From Nocardiopsis alba DSM 43377 (GTDB taxonomy: Bacteria; Actinomycetota; Actinomycetes; Streptosporangiales; Streptosporangiaceae), in assembly GCF_000341225.1 (NCBI RefSeq), contig NZ_ANAC01000011.1, positions 310,001 to 374,000 of the forward strand: a DNA stretch of 64,000 bases. The letters run 5' to 3'. This document shows, piece by piece, positions 35,202 to 44,165 of this stretch; the stretch's first letter is position 1, and each line of letters starts with the position of its first letter. The notes beneath the pieces are model-generated. The model saw nothing but the letters and a program-made list of their open reading frames with translations. It was not told the DNA's origin and ran no database searches. Made by a program: the position numbers and the translations under genes.

Positions 35202-36713
35202 ATGAACGCCCCCGTCCCCTCCTCCAGAACCGGTGACACCCCGGCCGACAACCTCCTCGAAGAATCCATCCTGCCCACCTGGATCACCCAGCGACCCATC
35301 TCCCTCTGGGGCTTCGTCTGGATCTGGATCGGCCTCGCCGTGGTCATCGCGACCTTCCAGTACGGGGCCAACGGCATCACCGGCGGTCTCTCCCTGCCGA
35401 TGGTGATGCTGGTCGTGTTCGCCGCGACCCTGACCCTGTCGGTGATCATGACCCTCACCGCCGACATCGGCACCGAACACGGACTGTCCTTCTCGGTCTA
35501 CCTCCGAGCGCCCTTCGGCACCCTGGGCACCCACCTGCCCTCGGTCTCCCGAGGTCTGGTCGCCGCCTGCTGGTTCGGCATCCAGACCTACCTGGGCGCG
35601 CTGGCCATCAACGGCCTGGTCGAGTACTGGACCGGGTTCAGCTCCTGGCCGCTCTGGTACGCGCTGTTCCTCGCCGTGCAGATCGTCAACGTCGCCCTCG
35701 GCATCAAGGCCATCGAACGGCTCGCGTCGATCGCCGCCCCCTGCATCCTGGCGATCTCCCTGTGGATGTACTACACGCTCGACGGCATCGCCGACCTCGA
35801 AGGCACCAACATCTGGACCTTCGCCTCCCAGAGCGACGACATGACGCTGGTCGCGTTCTTCATCATCAACATGGTCGTGTGGGCGCCGCTGGCCGTCGAC
35901 ATCCCCAGCATCACCCGCTTCGTCGCCGTCGAGCCCAAGGAACGCCGCTTCCTGCGCCGCAACCGCAGTATCCTCCTCGCGCAGTTCATCGTCCTGCCGG
36001 TGATGCAGGCGTGGATCTCCTTCATCGGCGCCGTCTCCGTCATCACCACCGGCCTGTGGAACCCGATCGAGGTCATCCAGGGCCAGAGCACCGGGTTCGT
36101 GCTCGGCCTCCTGCTGCTGATGGTGGTCCTCGCCCAGTGGTCCACCAACACGGCCGCCAACGTGATCCCCGCGGCGCTCAACTTCGTCAACGCCGCCGCG
36201 CCCTACCTGTCCTACCGGATGGCCGTGGTCCTGGCCGGGGTGGTCGGCACCGCCGTGATGCCGTGGCTGCTCCTGGACAACCTGTTCTCGTTCCTGTCCT
36301 ACTACGGCGGGTTCATCGCGGCCATCGCCGGGATCATGATCGCCGACTACCACGTCCTGCGCCGCCGCCGGTTGAACGTGCCCGACCTGTTCGACTCCCA
36401 CGGCCAGTACCGCTACACGCGAGGCTTCAACCCGGCGGCCGTCATCGCCTGGTTCCTCGCCTCCGGGATCTCCCTCCTCCAACCCGACTACGCCTACGTG
36501 ATCGCCTTCCCCATCGCCTTCGTCGCCTACCTGGTGCTGATGCGGACCTGGATCCTGCCCCGGTTCCCGCAGGCGGAGATCACCGAGGGACACCCCGACA
36601 CCTACCTCGCCACCAGCGTCGGCAAGAGCTGGGTCCACGACTCCGGACGCGGCGGCTTCCGCCGCGTCGACACCGAGGACCTGGCCCGCGACGACACCCG
36701 CACCGACCTGTGA
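35202..36713 (+). CDS. NCS1 family nucleobase/hydantoin-type permease, first
   Basis: The 503-residue protein has 12 predicted helices with the NCS1 patterns PISLWGFVWIWIGLAVVIAT, RAPFGTLGTHLPSVSRGLVA and CWFGIQTYLGALAI in the first half, and NTAANVIPAALNFVN with IAAIAGIMIADYHVLRRRRL in the second. NCS1 carriers import cytosine, uracil, allantoin, hydantoins or thiamin-like compounds with Na+ or H+. It lies 60 bp after the racemase-like gene. Confidence 0.92.
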   Translation: MNAPVPSSRTGDTPADNLLEESILPTWITQRPISLWGFVWIWIGLAVVIATFQYGANGITGGLSLPMVMLVVFAATLTLSVIMTLTADIGTEHGLSFSVYLRAPFGTLGTHLPSVSRGLVAACWFGIQTYLGALAINGLVEYWTGFSSWPLWYALFLAVQIVNVALGIKAIERLASIAAPCILAISLWMYYTLDGIADLEGTNIWTFASQSDDMTLVAFFIINMVVWAPLAVDIPSITRFVAVEPKERRFLRRNRSILLAQFIVLPVMQAWISFIGAVSVITTGLWNPIEVIQGQSTGFVLGLLLLMVVLAQWSTNTAANVIPAALNFVNAAAPYLSYRMAVVLAGVVGTAVMPWLLLDNLFSFLSYYGGFIAAIAGIMIADYHVLRRRRLNVPDLFDSHGQYRYTRGFNPAAVIAWFLASGISLLQPDYAYVIAFPIAFVAYLVLMRTWILPRFPQAEITEGHPDTYLATSVGKSWVHDSGRGGFRRVDTEDLARDDTRTDL

Positions 36714-36750
36714 CCCACCCCCAGACCACCACGACAGTTCGAGGTCGACC

Positions 36751-38247
36751 ATGAGCGAACCCACCGACACGGCGCGCGGAGAGCCCACGGGCTCCGCCGC
36801 CGGACCGGACCTGACCGTCCACGACCCGGATCCGGGCCTGTACAACGACGACCTCGCGCCGCTGCCCCGGAAGAAGAGGTCCTGGGGCACGTTCGAGATC
36901 TTCAACGTGTGGACGAACGACATCCAGAGCCTGTTCGGCTACACCCTCGCCGCGACCCTGTTCATCGCCTACGGGCTGAACGGCTGGGCGGTCTTCGGCG
37001 GGATCATCCTCGCCGGTGTGATCGTCATGTTCCTGTGCGACCTCGTCGGGCGACCCAGCGTCCGATACGGGATCCCGTACGCGGTCATGGCCCGCGCCAG
37101 TATGGGCGTGCACGGCACCCAGTTCCCGACGCTGATCCGAGGGATCACCGCCACCTTCTGGTACGGCGCGCAGACCTACTTCGCCTCCACGGCGGTGGCG
37201 CTGCTGATCACGGCGCTCTTCGGCCCCGGACCGGAGGGGACCTTCCTCGGTCTGTCGGCGGTCGGGTGGATCTCCTACGTGATCGTCGCCGTGCTCCAGG
37301 TGGCGCTGTTCACCAAGGGGATGGCCTGGATCGGCACCTTCCTGAACTGGGCCGGGCCCGCGGTGTACGTCGTCATGATCGCCCTGGCCGGGGTCATCTG
37401 GTACATGGCCGGCGGAGAGCTGTTCTCCGCGCTGGGCACCGTGTTCGCCGGCGACGGGGACTACCCGGGCGGAACGCTCGCCGCGTTCTCGGCCGTGGTC
37501 GGCACGATGGTCGCCTACTTCGCCGCCGTGGTCGTCAACTACGGGGACTTCTCCCGGTTCGTGAGATCCGAGAAGGCGATGCGGCGCGGCAACCTGTGGG
37601 GGCTGCCGGTCAGCCTGGCCGTGTTCTCCTTCCTCACCCTGATCATCACCGCCGGCTCCTCGGTGCTCTACGGGGAGGCGTTGACCAACCCGGCCGACAT
37701 CGTCGAACGCGTCGACAACATCTGGCTGACGGTCGTCGCGGCGCTGACCTTCCTCATCGCCACCGTCGGCATCAACCTGGTCGCCAACTTCATCCCGCCC
37801 GCCTACGGGCTGGCCAACCTGTGGCCGGCCAAGATCAGCGCCAGGACCGGCGGGCTCATCACCGGTGCGGTCGGCTTCGCCATCGGCGGACTGTGGGTGG
37901 CCTTCATCGACGGGATCGGCATCGCCGCCTTCGTCGACACCCTCGGGGCGGTGCTGGCTCCGCTGTACGGGATCATCGTCGCCGACCACTACCTGCTGCG
38001 GCGGGGACGGTTGAACCTGAACGACCTCTACTCGGCGTCGCCCGACGGCGAGTACCACTACACCAAGGGCTGGAACCTGCGAGCGTTGTTCGCGTTCTGT
38101 CTGGCCTCGGTCTTCTCCGTCACGGCGGTGTGGCTGCCCGCGCTGGCGGAGTGGTCCGGTTTCGTGTGGATCTTCGGGGCGCTGCTCGGCGGTGCCCTGC
38201 ACTACGCCATCACGCGGACCGCCGGAAAGAAGGCCGTCAAGGCCTGA
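36751..38247 (+). CDS. NCS1 family nucleobase/hydantoin-type permease, second
   Basis: The 498-residue NCS1 permease is clearly different from its neighbour. It reads FEIFNVWTNDIQSLFGYTLA, RASMGVHGTQFPTLIRGITA, FWYGAQTYFASTAVAL and NYGDFSRFVRSEKAMRRGN, close to the Mhp1/cytosine-permease branch. Having two non-identical NCS1 proteins in one operon suggests two substrates or an importer/exporter pair. It starts 37 bp after the previous stop. A strong palindrome ends the transcript. Confidence 0.92.
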   Translation: MSEPTDTARGEPTGSAAGPDLTVHDPDPGLYNDDLAPLPRKKRSWGTFEIFNVWTNDIQSLFGYTLAATLFIAYGLNGWAVFGGIILAGVIVMFLCDLVGRPSVRYGIPYAVMARASMGVHGTQFPTLIRGITATFWYGAQTYFASTAVALLITALFGPGPEGTFLGLSAVGWISYVIVAVLQVALFTKGMAWIGTFLNWAGPAVYVVMIALAGVIWYMAGGELFSALGTVFAGDGDYPGGTLAAFSAVVGTMVAYFAAVVVNYGDFSRFVRSEKAMRRGNLWGLPVSLAVFSFLTLIITAGSSVLYGEALTNPADIVERVDNIWLTVVAALTFLIATVGINLVANFIPPAYGLANLWPAKISARTGGLITGAVGFAIGGLWVAFIDGIGIAAFVDTLGAVLAPLYGIIVADHYLLRRGRLNLNDLYSASPDGEYHYTKGWNLRALFAFCLASVFSVTAVWLPALAEWSGFVWIFGALLGGALHYAITRTAGKKAVKA

Positions 38248-38296
38248 TGCGTATCCCGCATGACCCCTGGTCCTCGCCCTTCGAGGGCAGGGGAGA

Positions 38297-38340
38297 ACGC
38301 ACGACGCCCCCGCTCACCGGTGAGCGGGGGCGTCGTGCGT
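38297..38340. terminator. 44-bp perfect palindrome, bidirectional terminator
   Basis: Arms of 22 bp meet with no spacer (centre ACCGGT). As RNA it folds into a very stable hairpin with a minimal loop. It lies between the second NCS1 gene and the convergent map gene. Confidence 0.8.
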
Positions 38341-38363
38341 GCGCGCGGGGTCGAGCCGTGGGC

Positions 38364-39140
38364 TCAGGCCTTCTTCGGCAGGGTGAGGATCTCGGCGCCG
38401 TCCTCGGTGATGGCGACCGTGTGCTCGCTGTGCGCGGTGCGGCAGCCGGTGGCGCTGCGCAGCGTCCAGCCGTCGGAGTCGGTGACGAGCCGGGCGGTGT
38501 CCCGCATGACCCAGGGCTCCAGGGCGAGCAGCAGTCCGGGGCGCAGCTTGTAGCCGCGGCCGCGCTTGCCGGTGTTGGCCACGTGCGGGTCCTGGTGCAT
38601 GGTCGAGCCGATGCCGTGGCCGCCGAACTCGGAGTTGATCGGGTAGCCGGCTTTGCGCAGGACGGTGCCGATGGCGTGGGAGATGTCGCCGGTGCGGGCC
38701 CCGGGGCGGGCGGCGGCGATCCCGGCCTCCAAGGCGCGCTGGGTGACCTCGATCAGCGCGACGTCTTCGGGGGAGTGCGTCTCGCCGACGATGAAGCTGA
38801 TGGCGGAGTCGGCGGCGATCCCGTCGAGCAGGACGGCCAGGTCGAGGGAGAGCAGGTCGCCGTCGGCGAGCGTGTAGTCGTGGGGGCGCCCGTGGAGAAC
38901 GGCGTCGTTGACGCCGGTGCAGATGTAGTGACCGAAGGGGCCCTCACCGAAGGAGGGCGCGTAGTCGACGTAGCAGGACTCGGCCCCGGCCTCCTCGATC
39001 ATCTCCTTGGTCCAGCGGTCGATGTCCAGGAGGTTGGTGCCGACGGTGGCGCGGGTCCTCATGGTCTGGAGGATCTCGGCGACCAGGGCGCCGGTCTTCC
39101 GCGCGCGTTCCACGTCTTCGGGTTTCAGGATCTCGATCAT
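38364..39140 (-). CDS. map: Methionine aminopeptidase, type I
   Basis: The 258-residue protein keeps all five metal ligands of type I MetAP: Asp100, Asp111, His175, Glu208 and Glu239 (motifs LDLAVLLDGIAAD, GGHGIGSTMH, LEPWV, SEHTV), plus the substrate His71 in FGHYICTGVN. It removes N-terminal Met from new proteins. The gene is not in the usual secY-adk-map ribosomal neighbourhood, so it is probably an additional copy. An AT-rich dyad lies just upstream. Confidence 0.92.
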   Translation of the reverse strand: MIEILKPEDVERARKTGALVAEILQTMRTRATVGTNLLDIDRWTKEMIEEAGAESCYVDYAPSFGEGPFGHYICTGVNDAVLHGRPHDYTLADGDLLSLDLAVLLDGIAADSAISFIVGETHSPEDVALIEVTQRALEAGIAAARPGARTGDISHAIGTVLRKAGYPINSEFGGHGIGSTMHQDPHVANTGKRGRGYKLRPGLLLALEPWVMRDTARLVTDSDGWTLRSATGCRTAHSEHTVAITEDGAEILTLPKKA

Positions 39141-39456
39141 GCGGCGCCCTCTCGTGCTCCAATAACTATACCGGTATTGTAATCGGCATCACGGGACGGA
39201 TCACCACCCCTCCCCCGAAGACCGAGGGTAGGCGGTGTTCGGAGATGCTTCCGGTAAGCGCGGCAGAACCGCTGGTCGAAGGCCCGAGAAGCCCGAGAAC
39301 ACCGACACGTGGGGGATCGGGGTCCCCCAAAGGTCGTAGACCAAGTGCCGACTCACGGCAGAAGACCCGACGTACCGGTCTTCACGATGCTGGGATCACC
39401 CACCGCGGGCGAGGTCCACCCCCTCGCCCCGAGACCTCGATCCTCAGGAGCAGTAC
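39141..39456. other. Intergenic region between map and the serine hydrolase
   Basis: Apart from the dyad at 39162-39181, nothing recognisable is seen. The promoters of both divergent genes must lie here. Confidence 0.5.
39162..39181. promoter_or_regulatory. Possible operator upstream of map
   Basis: TAACTATACCGGTATTGTAA is a 20-bp dyad matching at 16 of 20 positions, with a perfect ATACCGGTAT core, in promoter position 22 bp before the map start. No regulator gene is next to it. Confidence 0.5.
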
Positions 39457-41454
39457 GTGTTCGCGACCAGTCCGCCCCCCGATGGACGAGCGTCCCGGAG
39501 GCTTCCCCACCGCCTCATGGCGCTCGTCGCCGCCGGGATCACCGCGATCGTCATGACCGGTTGCGCCGGGGCCTCGGAGACCGGCCCCGCCCCCGCGCCG
39601 AGGGTCGCCTATCCCGAGAGCGCCGACGCGACCCTCACCAAGGAGGACGTCGACGCCTGGCTCGACGGGCTCCTGCCCGCCCAACTGAACGAGACACGGA
39701 TCGCGGGGGCGTCCGTGAGCGTCGTCGCGGACGGCGAGTTGCTCACCGCCCGCGGCTATGGGTACTCCGACCTCGAGGCCGGTACGCCCGTCGACCCGGA
39801 GGAGACGCTCTTCCGGATCGCATCGATCTCCAAGGTCTTCACCGCGACCGCCGTCATGCGGCTGGTCGAGGAGGGTGAACTCGACCTGGACACCGACGTC
39901 GACGAGTACCTCGACTTCGAGGTGGAGCGCTCCTTCGACCAGGACCTCACCCTGCGCCACCTGCTCTCGCACACGGGTGGTTTCGAGGAGCGGATCGCCA
40001 ACGCGATGCTCTCCGAAGGCGAGGAGGTGGATCTGCGCGAGGTCGTCATGAACGATCCGCCCGAGCAGGTCTACGAGCCGGGGACCACGCCCGCCTACTC
40101 CAACTACGGCATCGCCCTCGCCGGATACATCGTCGAGAACGTCGCCGGGGTCCCCTTCGAGGAGTACGTCGAGGAGAACGTACTGGTCCCGGCCGGGATG
40201 GACTCCTCCACCGCTCGCCAGCCCCTGCCGGAGGACCTCGCCCCCCGGCTCTCGCAGGCCTACGACACCGCCGACGGGCCGCCGGTCGAGCGGTTCGAGA
40301 CCGTCTCCGACGCCCCGGCGGGGTCTTTGACGTCGTCCGCGACCGACATGGCCGAGTTCATGCGCGTCTACATGGAGGACGCCGAGGGCGCCGACCTGCT
40401 GGAACCCGAGACGATCGCCCTCATGGGGGAACCGGCCCTGGACGAGGAGAGTCTCGGCGGTGTCGCCGGCGGCGGCCAGATGGGGCTCGGTTTCTTCCTG
40501 GAGGAGCGCAATGGCAACCGGATCATCAGCCATGGAGGGGACACCGACGTCTTCCACTCCGAGATGCAGATCTACCCCGAGCAGAACGCGGGTATCTTCA
40601 TCACCTTGAACAGCAGCGGGAACACCGGGCTCGCCAGCCACAGCCTGCGCCTGGCCGTGGCCGAGGGGTTCGCCGACCGCTACTTCCCGGGCGAGCAGGC
40701 CGACGGTGGTCAGGTCGAGTCCACGGCGGTGGAGCACGCCGCGATGCTGGAGGGGAACTACCGGCCCTCACGTTCCATCCACAGCAACTTCGTCTCGCTG
40801 CTCTACGCCCTGGACGAGGCTCGGATCGTCGCCACGGAGGACGGGACGATCGTCCTGACCAGCCCCGAGACCGGGCGGCCGACGGAGTACATGGAGGTCG
40901 AACCCTGGGTGTGGCGTGAGGTCGACGGGCACCGGACGTTGGCGGCGGACGTCGTCGACGGCGAGGTCAGGGCGATCGGGACCACGGCCTTCACCTTCCT
41001 GCCGGCGGACGAGGACACCCCGGGCACGGTGGTCCTGTCGGTCCTGGCCGGTTCGGTGCTGATCCTGCTGATCACGGTCCTCTCCTGGCCCATCGGCACC
41101 CTCGTCCGCCTGCGACTGTCCAGGCCCAAGCGCGATAAGACCGGTCGGTGGGCACGTGTCCTGACCCGGGTCGCCGTGGTCCTCTCCCTGCTCGCCCTGG
41201 CCGGCTGGGGGGTCACCCTATCGATGGCCCTGAGCTTCCAGCCGATCTCCTTCGGGACGCTGCGAATCTTCCAGGTCGTGCAGGGTCTGGGACTGCTCGG
41301 GGTCCTCTCCGCGGCGATGGTGGTCTTCGACGACATCCGACGGAAGCAGGGACTGGAGCGCTGCGTCGGTAGCGTGCTCGTCCTGGCGGCTTTGATGGGC
41401 CTCGGCTGGATCGCCACCATGCACGGGATGGTGACCGGCAGCGTGACCTTCTGA
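39457..41454 (+). CDS. Beta-lactamase/esterase-family serine hydrolase with membrane-anchored C-terminus
   Basis: The 665-residue protein starts with a lipobox-like signal (ITAIVMTGCAG), then a class C beta-lactamase/D-Ala-D-Ala peptidase fold: SISK (Ser123, Lys126), the YSN motif in TTPAYSNYGIALAGY, and HGGDTDVF as the third box. From about residue 525 come four predicted membrane helices, starting VVLSVLAGSVLILLITVLSW. It acts outside the membrane on peptidoglycan peptides, D-amino-acid amides or esters. GTG 39457 has AGGAG upstream; ATG 39517 is possible. Confidence 0.88.
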   Translation: MFATSPPPDGRASRRLPHRLMALVAAGITAIVMTGCAGASETGPAPAPRVAYPESADATLTKEDVDAWLDGLLPAQLNETRIAGASVSVVADGELLTARGYGYSDLEAGTPVDPEETLFRIASISKVFTATAVMRLVEEGELDLDTDVDEYLDFEVERSFDQDLTLRHLLSHTGGFEERIANAMLSEGEEVDLREVVMNDPPEQVYEPGTTPAYSNYGIALAGYIVENVAGVPFEEYVEENVLVPAGMDSSTARQPLPEDLAPRLSQAYDTADGPPVERFETVSDAPAGSLTSSATDMAEFMRVYMEDAEGADLLEPETIALMGEPALDEESLGGVAGGGQMGLGFFLEERNGNRIISHGGDTDVFHSEMQIYPEQNAGIFITLNSSGNTGLASHSLRLAVAEGFADRYFPGEQADGGQVESTAVEHAAMLEGNYRPSRSIHSNFVSLLYALDEARIVATEDGTIVLTSPETGRPTEYMEVEPWVWREVDGHRTLAADVVDGEVRAIGTTAFTFLPADEDTPGTVVLSVLAGSVLILLITVLSWPIGTLVRLRLSRPKRDKTGRWARVLTRVAVVLSLLALAGWGVTLSMALSFQPISFGTLRIFQVVQGLGLLGVLSAAMVVFDDIRRKQGLERCVGSVLVLAALMGLGWIATMHGMVTGSVTF

Positions 41455-41461
41455 GTAGCCT

Positions 41462-41500
41462 GGGCGGGGCATCACCGGTTTCGGATCGGGTGCCCCGCCC
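41462..41500 (+). terminator. Terminator after serine hydrolase
   Basis: A perfect 10-bp stem GGGCGGGGCA (41462-41471) pairs with 41491-41500. Confidence 0.6.
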
Positions 41501-41544
41501 TCGCTGTCGCGGCCCCACCCCCACTCACCACCCGGACGGAAACG

Positions 41545-42873
41545 ATGAGGCGTGACGCCCCCGCCCTCCCCGAGACACAGAGCCCGCCCCTGGCGCCCAC
41601 CTCCCGGATGACGGCGCGGTTCGACGCCGCCCTCACCCGCGCGGGCTTCAGCGGAGCGTTCGGCCGTGACCTGCTTCTGGGCGTGTTCGTCACGCTGGTC
41701 TCGATCGCCCTCCTCTACTCGGTGGTGGTGCTCGCCCGGGCGGAGGAGACCCCGTTCGCTCCGGCCGCCGTGGCCGTGCTCGTCGCCCTGACCGTCGTGC
41801 AGTCCCTGACCCTGTGTCTGCGTCGGCGTGTCCCGCTCCTGTGTCTGTCCATCGTGGCGGCGGCCCAGCTCGGCATGACGCTCCTCCTGCCGGCCGACGC
41901 CACCTTTCAGGGGCCGGCGCCGTTCATCGCCGCCTACACCTGCGGTACCGCCCTCTCCTTGAAGCGGTTCATCCGGGTACTCGTGACGATCGCGCTCGTC
42001 TTCGGGGTCTGTGGTGCCGTGTTCGCTCTGCCTCCGTTCGCCTCCCTCGCACCGCCCGCGCTCGTGACGGACCCGGTGATAGCGGGCCTCTCCCAGGTGG
42101 TGTCCGCCGCCCTCGTCTTCGGGGTGGCGGGTCTGGTCGGTAACGACGTTTCCATGAGGAGGCGTTACGTTCATCAGGAGCGGGTCCGGCTGGTCGAACG
42201 GGAACGGGAGCGGGTGAACGGCGCCCTCCGGGCCGAACGCACGCGTATGGCGCGGGAACTGCACGACATCGCCGCGCATCACCTCTCGGGGATGGTGGTG
42301 CAGGCGGGTGCGGCCGAGAAGCTGGCGGACCGGGACGCCCCGGCGCTCGCACCGACCCTCGGGTGGATCCGGCGTCAGGGCAAGGAGACCCTGGAGAACC
42401 TGCGGATGGTGGTCGGGGCCCTGCGGGATCCCGGAGAGTACCCGGACGGGGGTCGGGGAGAGGCCGCCGGTGAGAGCGACGCGCCCGTCCCCGGGGTGGC
42501 CGTGCTCGACCGTCTGGTCGAGACGGAACGCGAGTTGGGCGTCGAGGTGGTCCTGGAGCGGAGCGGACCCGACCTGGAGCTGCCGCCGGTCGCCGACGTC
42601 ATGTTCTACCGGGTGGCGCAGGAGGCGTTGGCCAACGCGCGCGACCACGCCTGGGGTGCGCCGGTGCGGGTGGAGCTGGCCCGAGGGGAGAGGGAGGTCG
42701 AGCTCCGGGTCGACAACGATCCCGGTGTGGAACGAGAGGAAGAAGCGAAGGTCTCCCGCGGTCTGGGCCTGATCGGGATGCGGGAACGGGCCGACCTGGT
42801 CGGGGCGACCCTGGAGACGGGGCCGACCGAGACGGGCGGGTGGAGCGTCCGGCTCATCCTGCCCCTCAGATGA
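41545..42873 (+). CDS. NarL-type sensor histidine kinase
   Basis: The 442-residue kinase has an N-terminal membrane domain of about six helices, a coiled linker (RVRLVERERERVNGALRAER), a HisKA_3 box with RELHDIAAHHLSGMVVQA, and an HATPase domain (ADVMFYRVAQEALANARDHA, SRGLGLIGMRERADLVGATL). Membrane-sensing kinases of this type usually detect cell-envelope stress. Its partner regulator is encoded on the opposite strand, tail to tail, 27 bp away. Confidence 0.92.
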   Translation: MRRDAPALPETQSPPLAPTSRMTARFDAALTRAGFSGAFGRDLLLGVFVTLVSIALLYSVVVLARAEETPFAPAAVAVLVALTVVQSLTLCLRRRVPLLCLSIVAAAQLGMTLLLPADATFQGPAPFIAAYTCGTALSLKRFIRVLVTIALVFGVCGAVFALPPFASLAPPALVTDPVIAGLSQVVSAALVFGVAGLVGNDVSMRRRYVHQERVRLVERERERVNGALRAERTRMARELHDIAAHHLSGMVVQAGAAEKLADRDAPALAPTLGWIRRQGKETLENLRMVVGALRDPGEYPDGGRGEAAGESDAPVPGVAVLDRLVETERELGVEVVLERSGPDLELPPVADVMFYRVAQEALANARDHAWGAPVRVELARGEREVELRVDNDPGVEREEEAKVSRGLGLIGMRERADLVGATLETGPTETGGWSVRLILPLR

Positions 42874-42900
42874 GAGACACCCGAAGCGTGGGGGACAGGG

Positions 42901-43557
42901 TCACGGCGTCGCGACACCGTTGCGGTACGCCCAGACGACGGTCTGCAAGCGGTCGCGGACACCGATCTTGGTCATCACCCGTCCCAGGTGCGACTTGACG
43001 GTACTCGGCTCGATGGTGAGGCTCTCCGCGATCTCCACGTTGGACATGCCTCGGGAGAGCAGGCGGACGATGTCGAGTTCGCGTTCGGTGAGCAGGCCAT
43101 GGGCCTGTGTCTCCTCGCGGTTCATGGACCTGCGTTTGGCGAACTCGGCGATCACGCGACGGGTGACGGTGTGGTCGACCAGGCCGTGGCCGTCGGCGAG
43201 CCGGCGCACCGCCTCCACCAGGTCGTCGGGCGGGGTGTCCTTCAGGATGAACCCGCTCGCGCCGACCTCCAAGGCCTTGAAGACGTATTCGTCGAGGTCG
43301 AAGGTGGTGACCACGAGGATCGCCGGGGGCTTTCCGGAGGAGCGGGCGAGGATCTCGCGGGTCGCGGTCAGGCCGTCGCCGCCCGGCATGCGCACGTCCA
43401 TGCAGACGACGTCGGGGCGAAGCCGTTCGACCAGCTCGACGGCGGAGGGGCCGTCGGCGCACTCGCCGACCACCTCGATGTCCTCGGCGATCTCCAACAT
43501 CACCCGGAAACCCGCCCGGACGACGAACTGGTCGTCGACCAGGACCACCCTGATCAT
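42901..43557 (-). CDS. NarL/LuxR-family response regulator
   Basis: The 218-residue protein has a receiver domain (VVLVDDQFVVRAGF, phospho-acceptor Asp54 in VVCMDVRMPGGDG, Lys in FILKDTPPDDL) and a GerE-type HTH (LTERELDIVRLLSRGMSNVE, STVKSHLGRVMTKIGVRDR). It should be activated by the convergent kinase. ATG 43557 was chosen at the start of receiver homology. The convergent order means the two genes have separate promoters, unlike the pair at 55562-57384. Confidence 0.93.
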   Translation of the reverse strand: MIRVVLVDDQFVVRAGFRVMLEIAEDIEVVGECADGPSAVELVERLRPDVVCMDVRMPGGDGLTATREILARSSGKPPAILVVTTFDLDEYVFKALEVGASGFILKDTPPDDLVEAVRRLADGHGLVDHTVTRRVIAEFAKRRSMNREETQAHGLLTERELDIVRLLSRGMSNVEIAESLTIEPSTVKSHLGRVMTKIGVRDRLQTVVWAYRNGVATP

Positions 43558-43870
43558 GGAGTGCCGCCTTCGCGTAGAGGGGTGAGCGTGGGCCTCGAAC
43601 TCTCGGCCCGGTAGGGCTTTCGAGCGTGCCACGAGCGACCGCGATGCTATCAGCGCGGGCTCTGGGGAGAGGGGTGTGGGCCTCGGCGCCTTGTGCGTAC
43701 ACGAACCGGCCGAGGGCGCTTCCTCGGCCTGAAGAGGTCGGTGGGGAGAAAATCGGAGCCCTCGCCTCATATCCGCTCATAGAGGGGGAGTCCTGTGCTC
43801 CTATGCCGCATCGGCATCCGGTAGGATATGGCGCTGGTGGCATCTTCCCTGTTCACATCAGATGCGCTAT
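43558..43870. other. Intergenic region before tRNA-Lys
   Basis: No gene seen. It should contain promoters for the response regulator and the tRNA. No attachment site or repeat was found. Confidence 0.5.
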
Positions 43871-43946
43871 GGGCCTCTAGCTCAATCGGCAGAGCAACGG
43901 ACTTTTAATCCGTGGGTTCGGGGTTCGATCCCCCGGGGGCCTACCA
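43871..43946 (+). tRNA. tRNA-Lys (anticodon TTT)
   Basis: The 76-nt sequence folds into a full cloverleaf. The acceptor stem is GGGCCTC with GGGGCCT, the D arm CTCAATCGGCAGAG, the anticodon stem ACGGA/TCCGT with loop CTTTTAA, and the T arm CGGGG-TTCGATC-CCCCG. The 3' CCA is encoded. Confidence 0.97.
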
Positions 43947-44165
43947 GAGAAACCCCAGGTCAGAGTGCGGTAGCGCGTTCTCGCCCTGGGGTTTTCGCGT
44001 TCCCGGGGTTCGCGGTCCGTTCGCGATGGCTCGGAAACGGGCGTTTCGCTACGCTGATCCTCGGCCCTCGGCCACGATCCTCATCGACCGACCCCCTTCC
44101 CCTCGCCGCACTGTGTCATCGGCGACGCCACCTGAACCCCCCACGTAGAAAGGCCCGATGACGGC

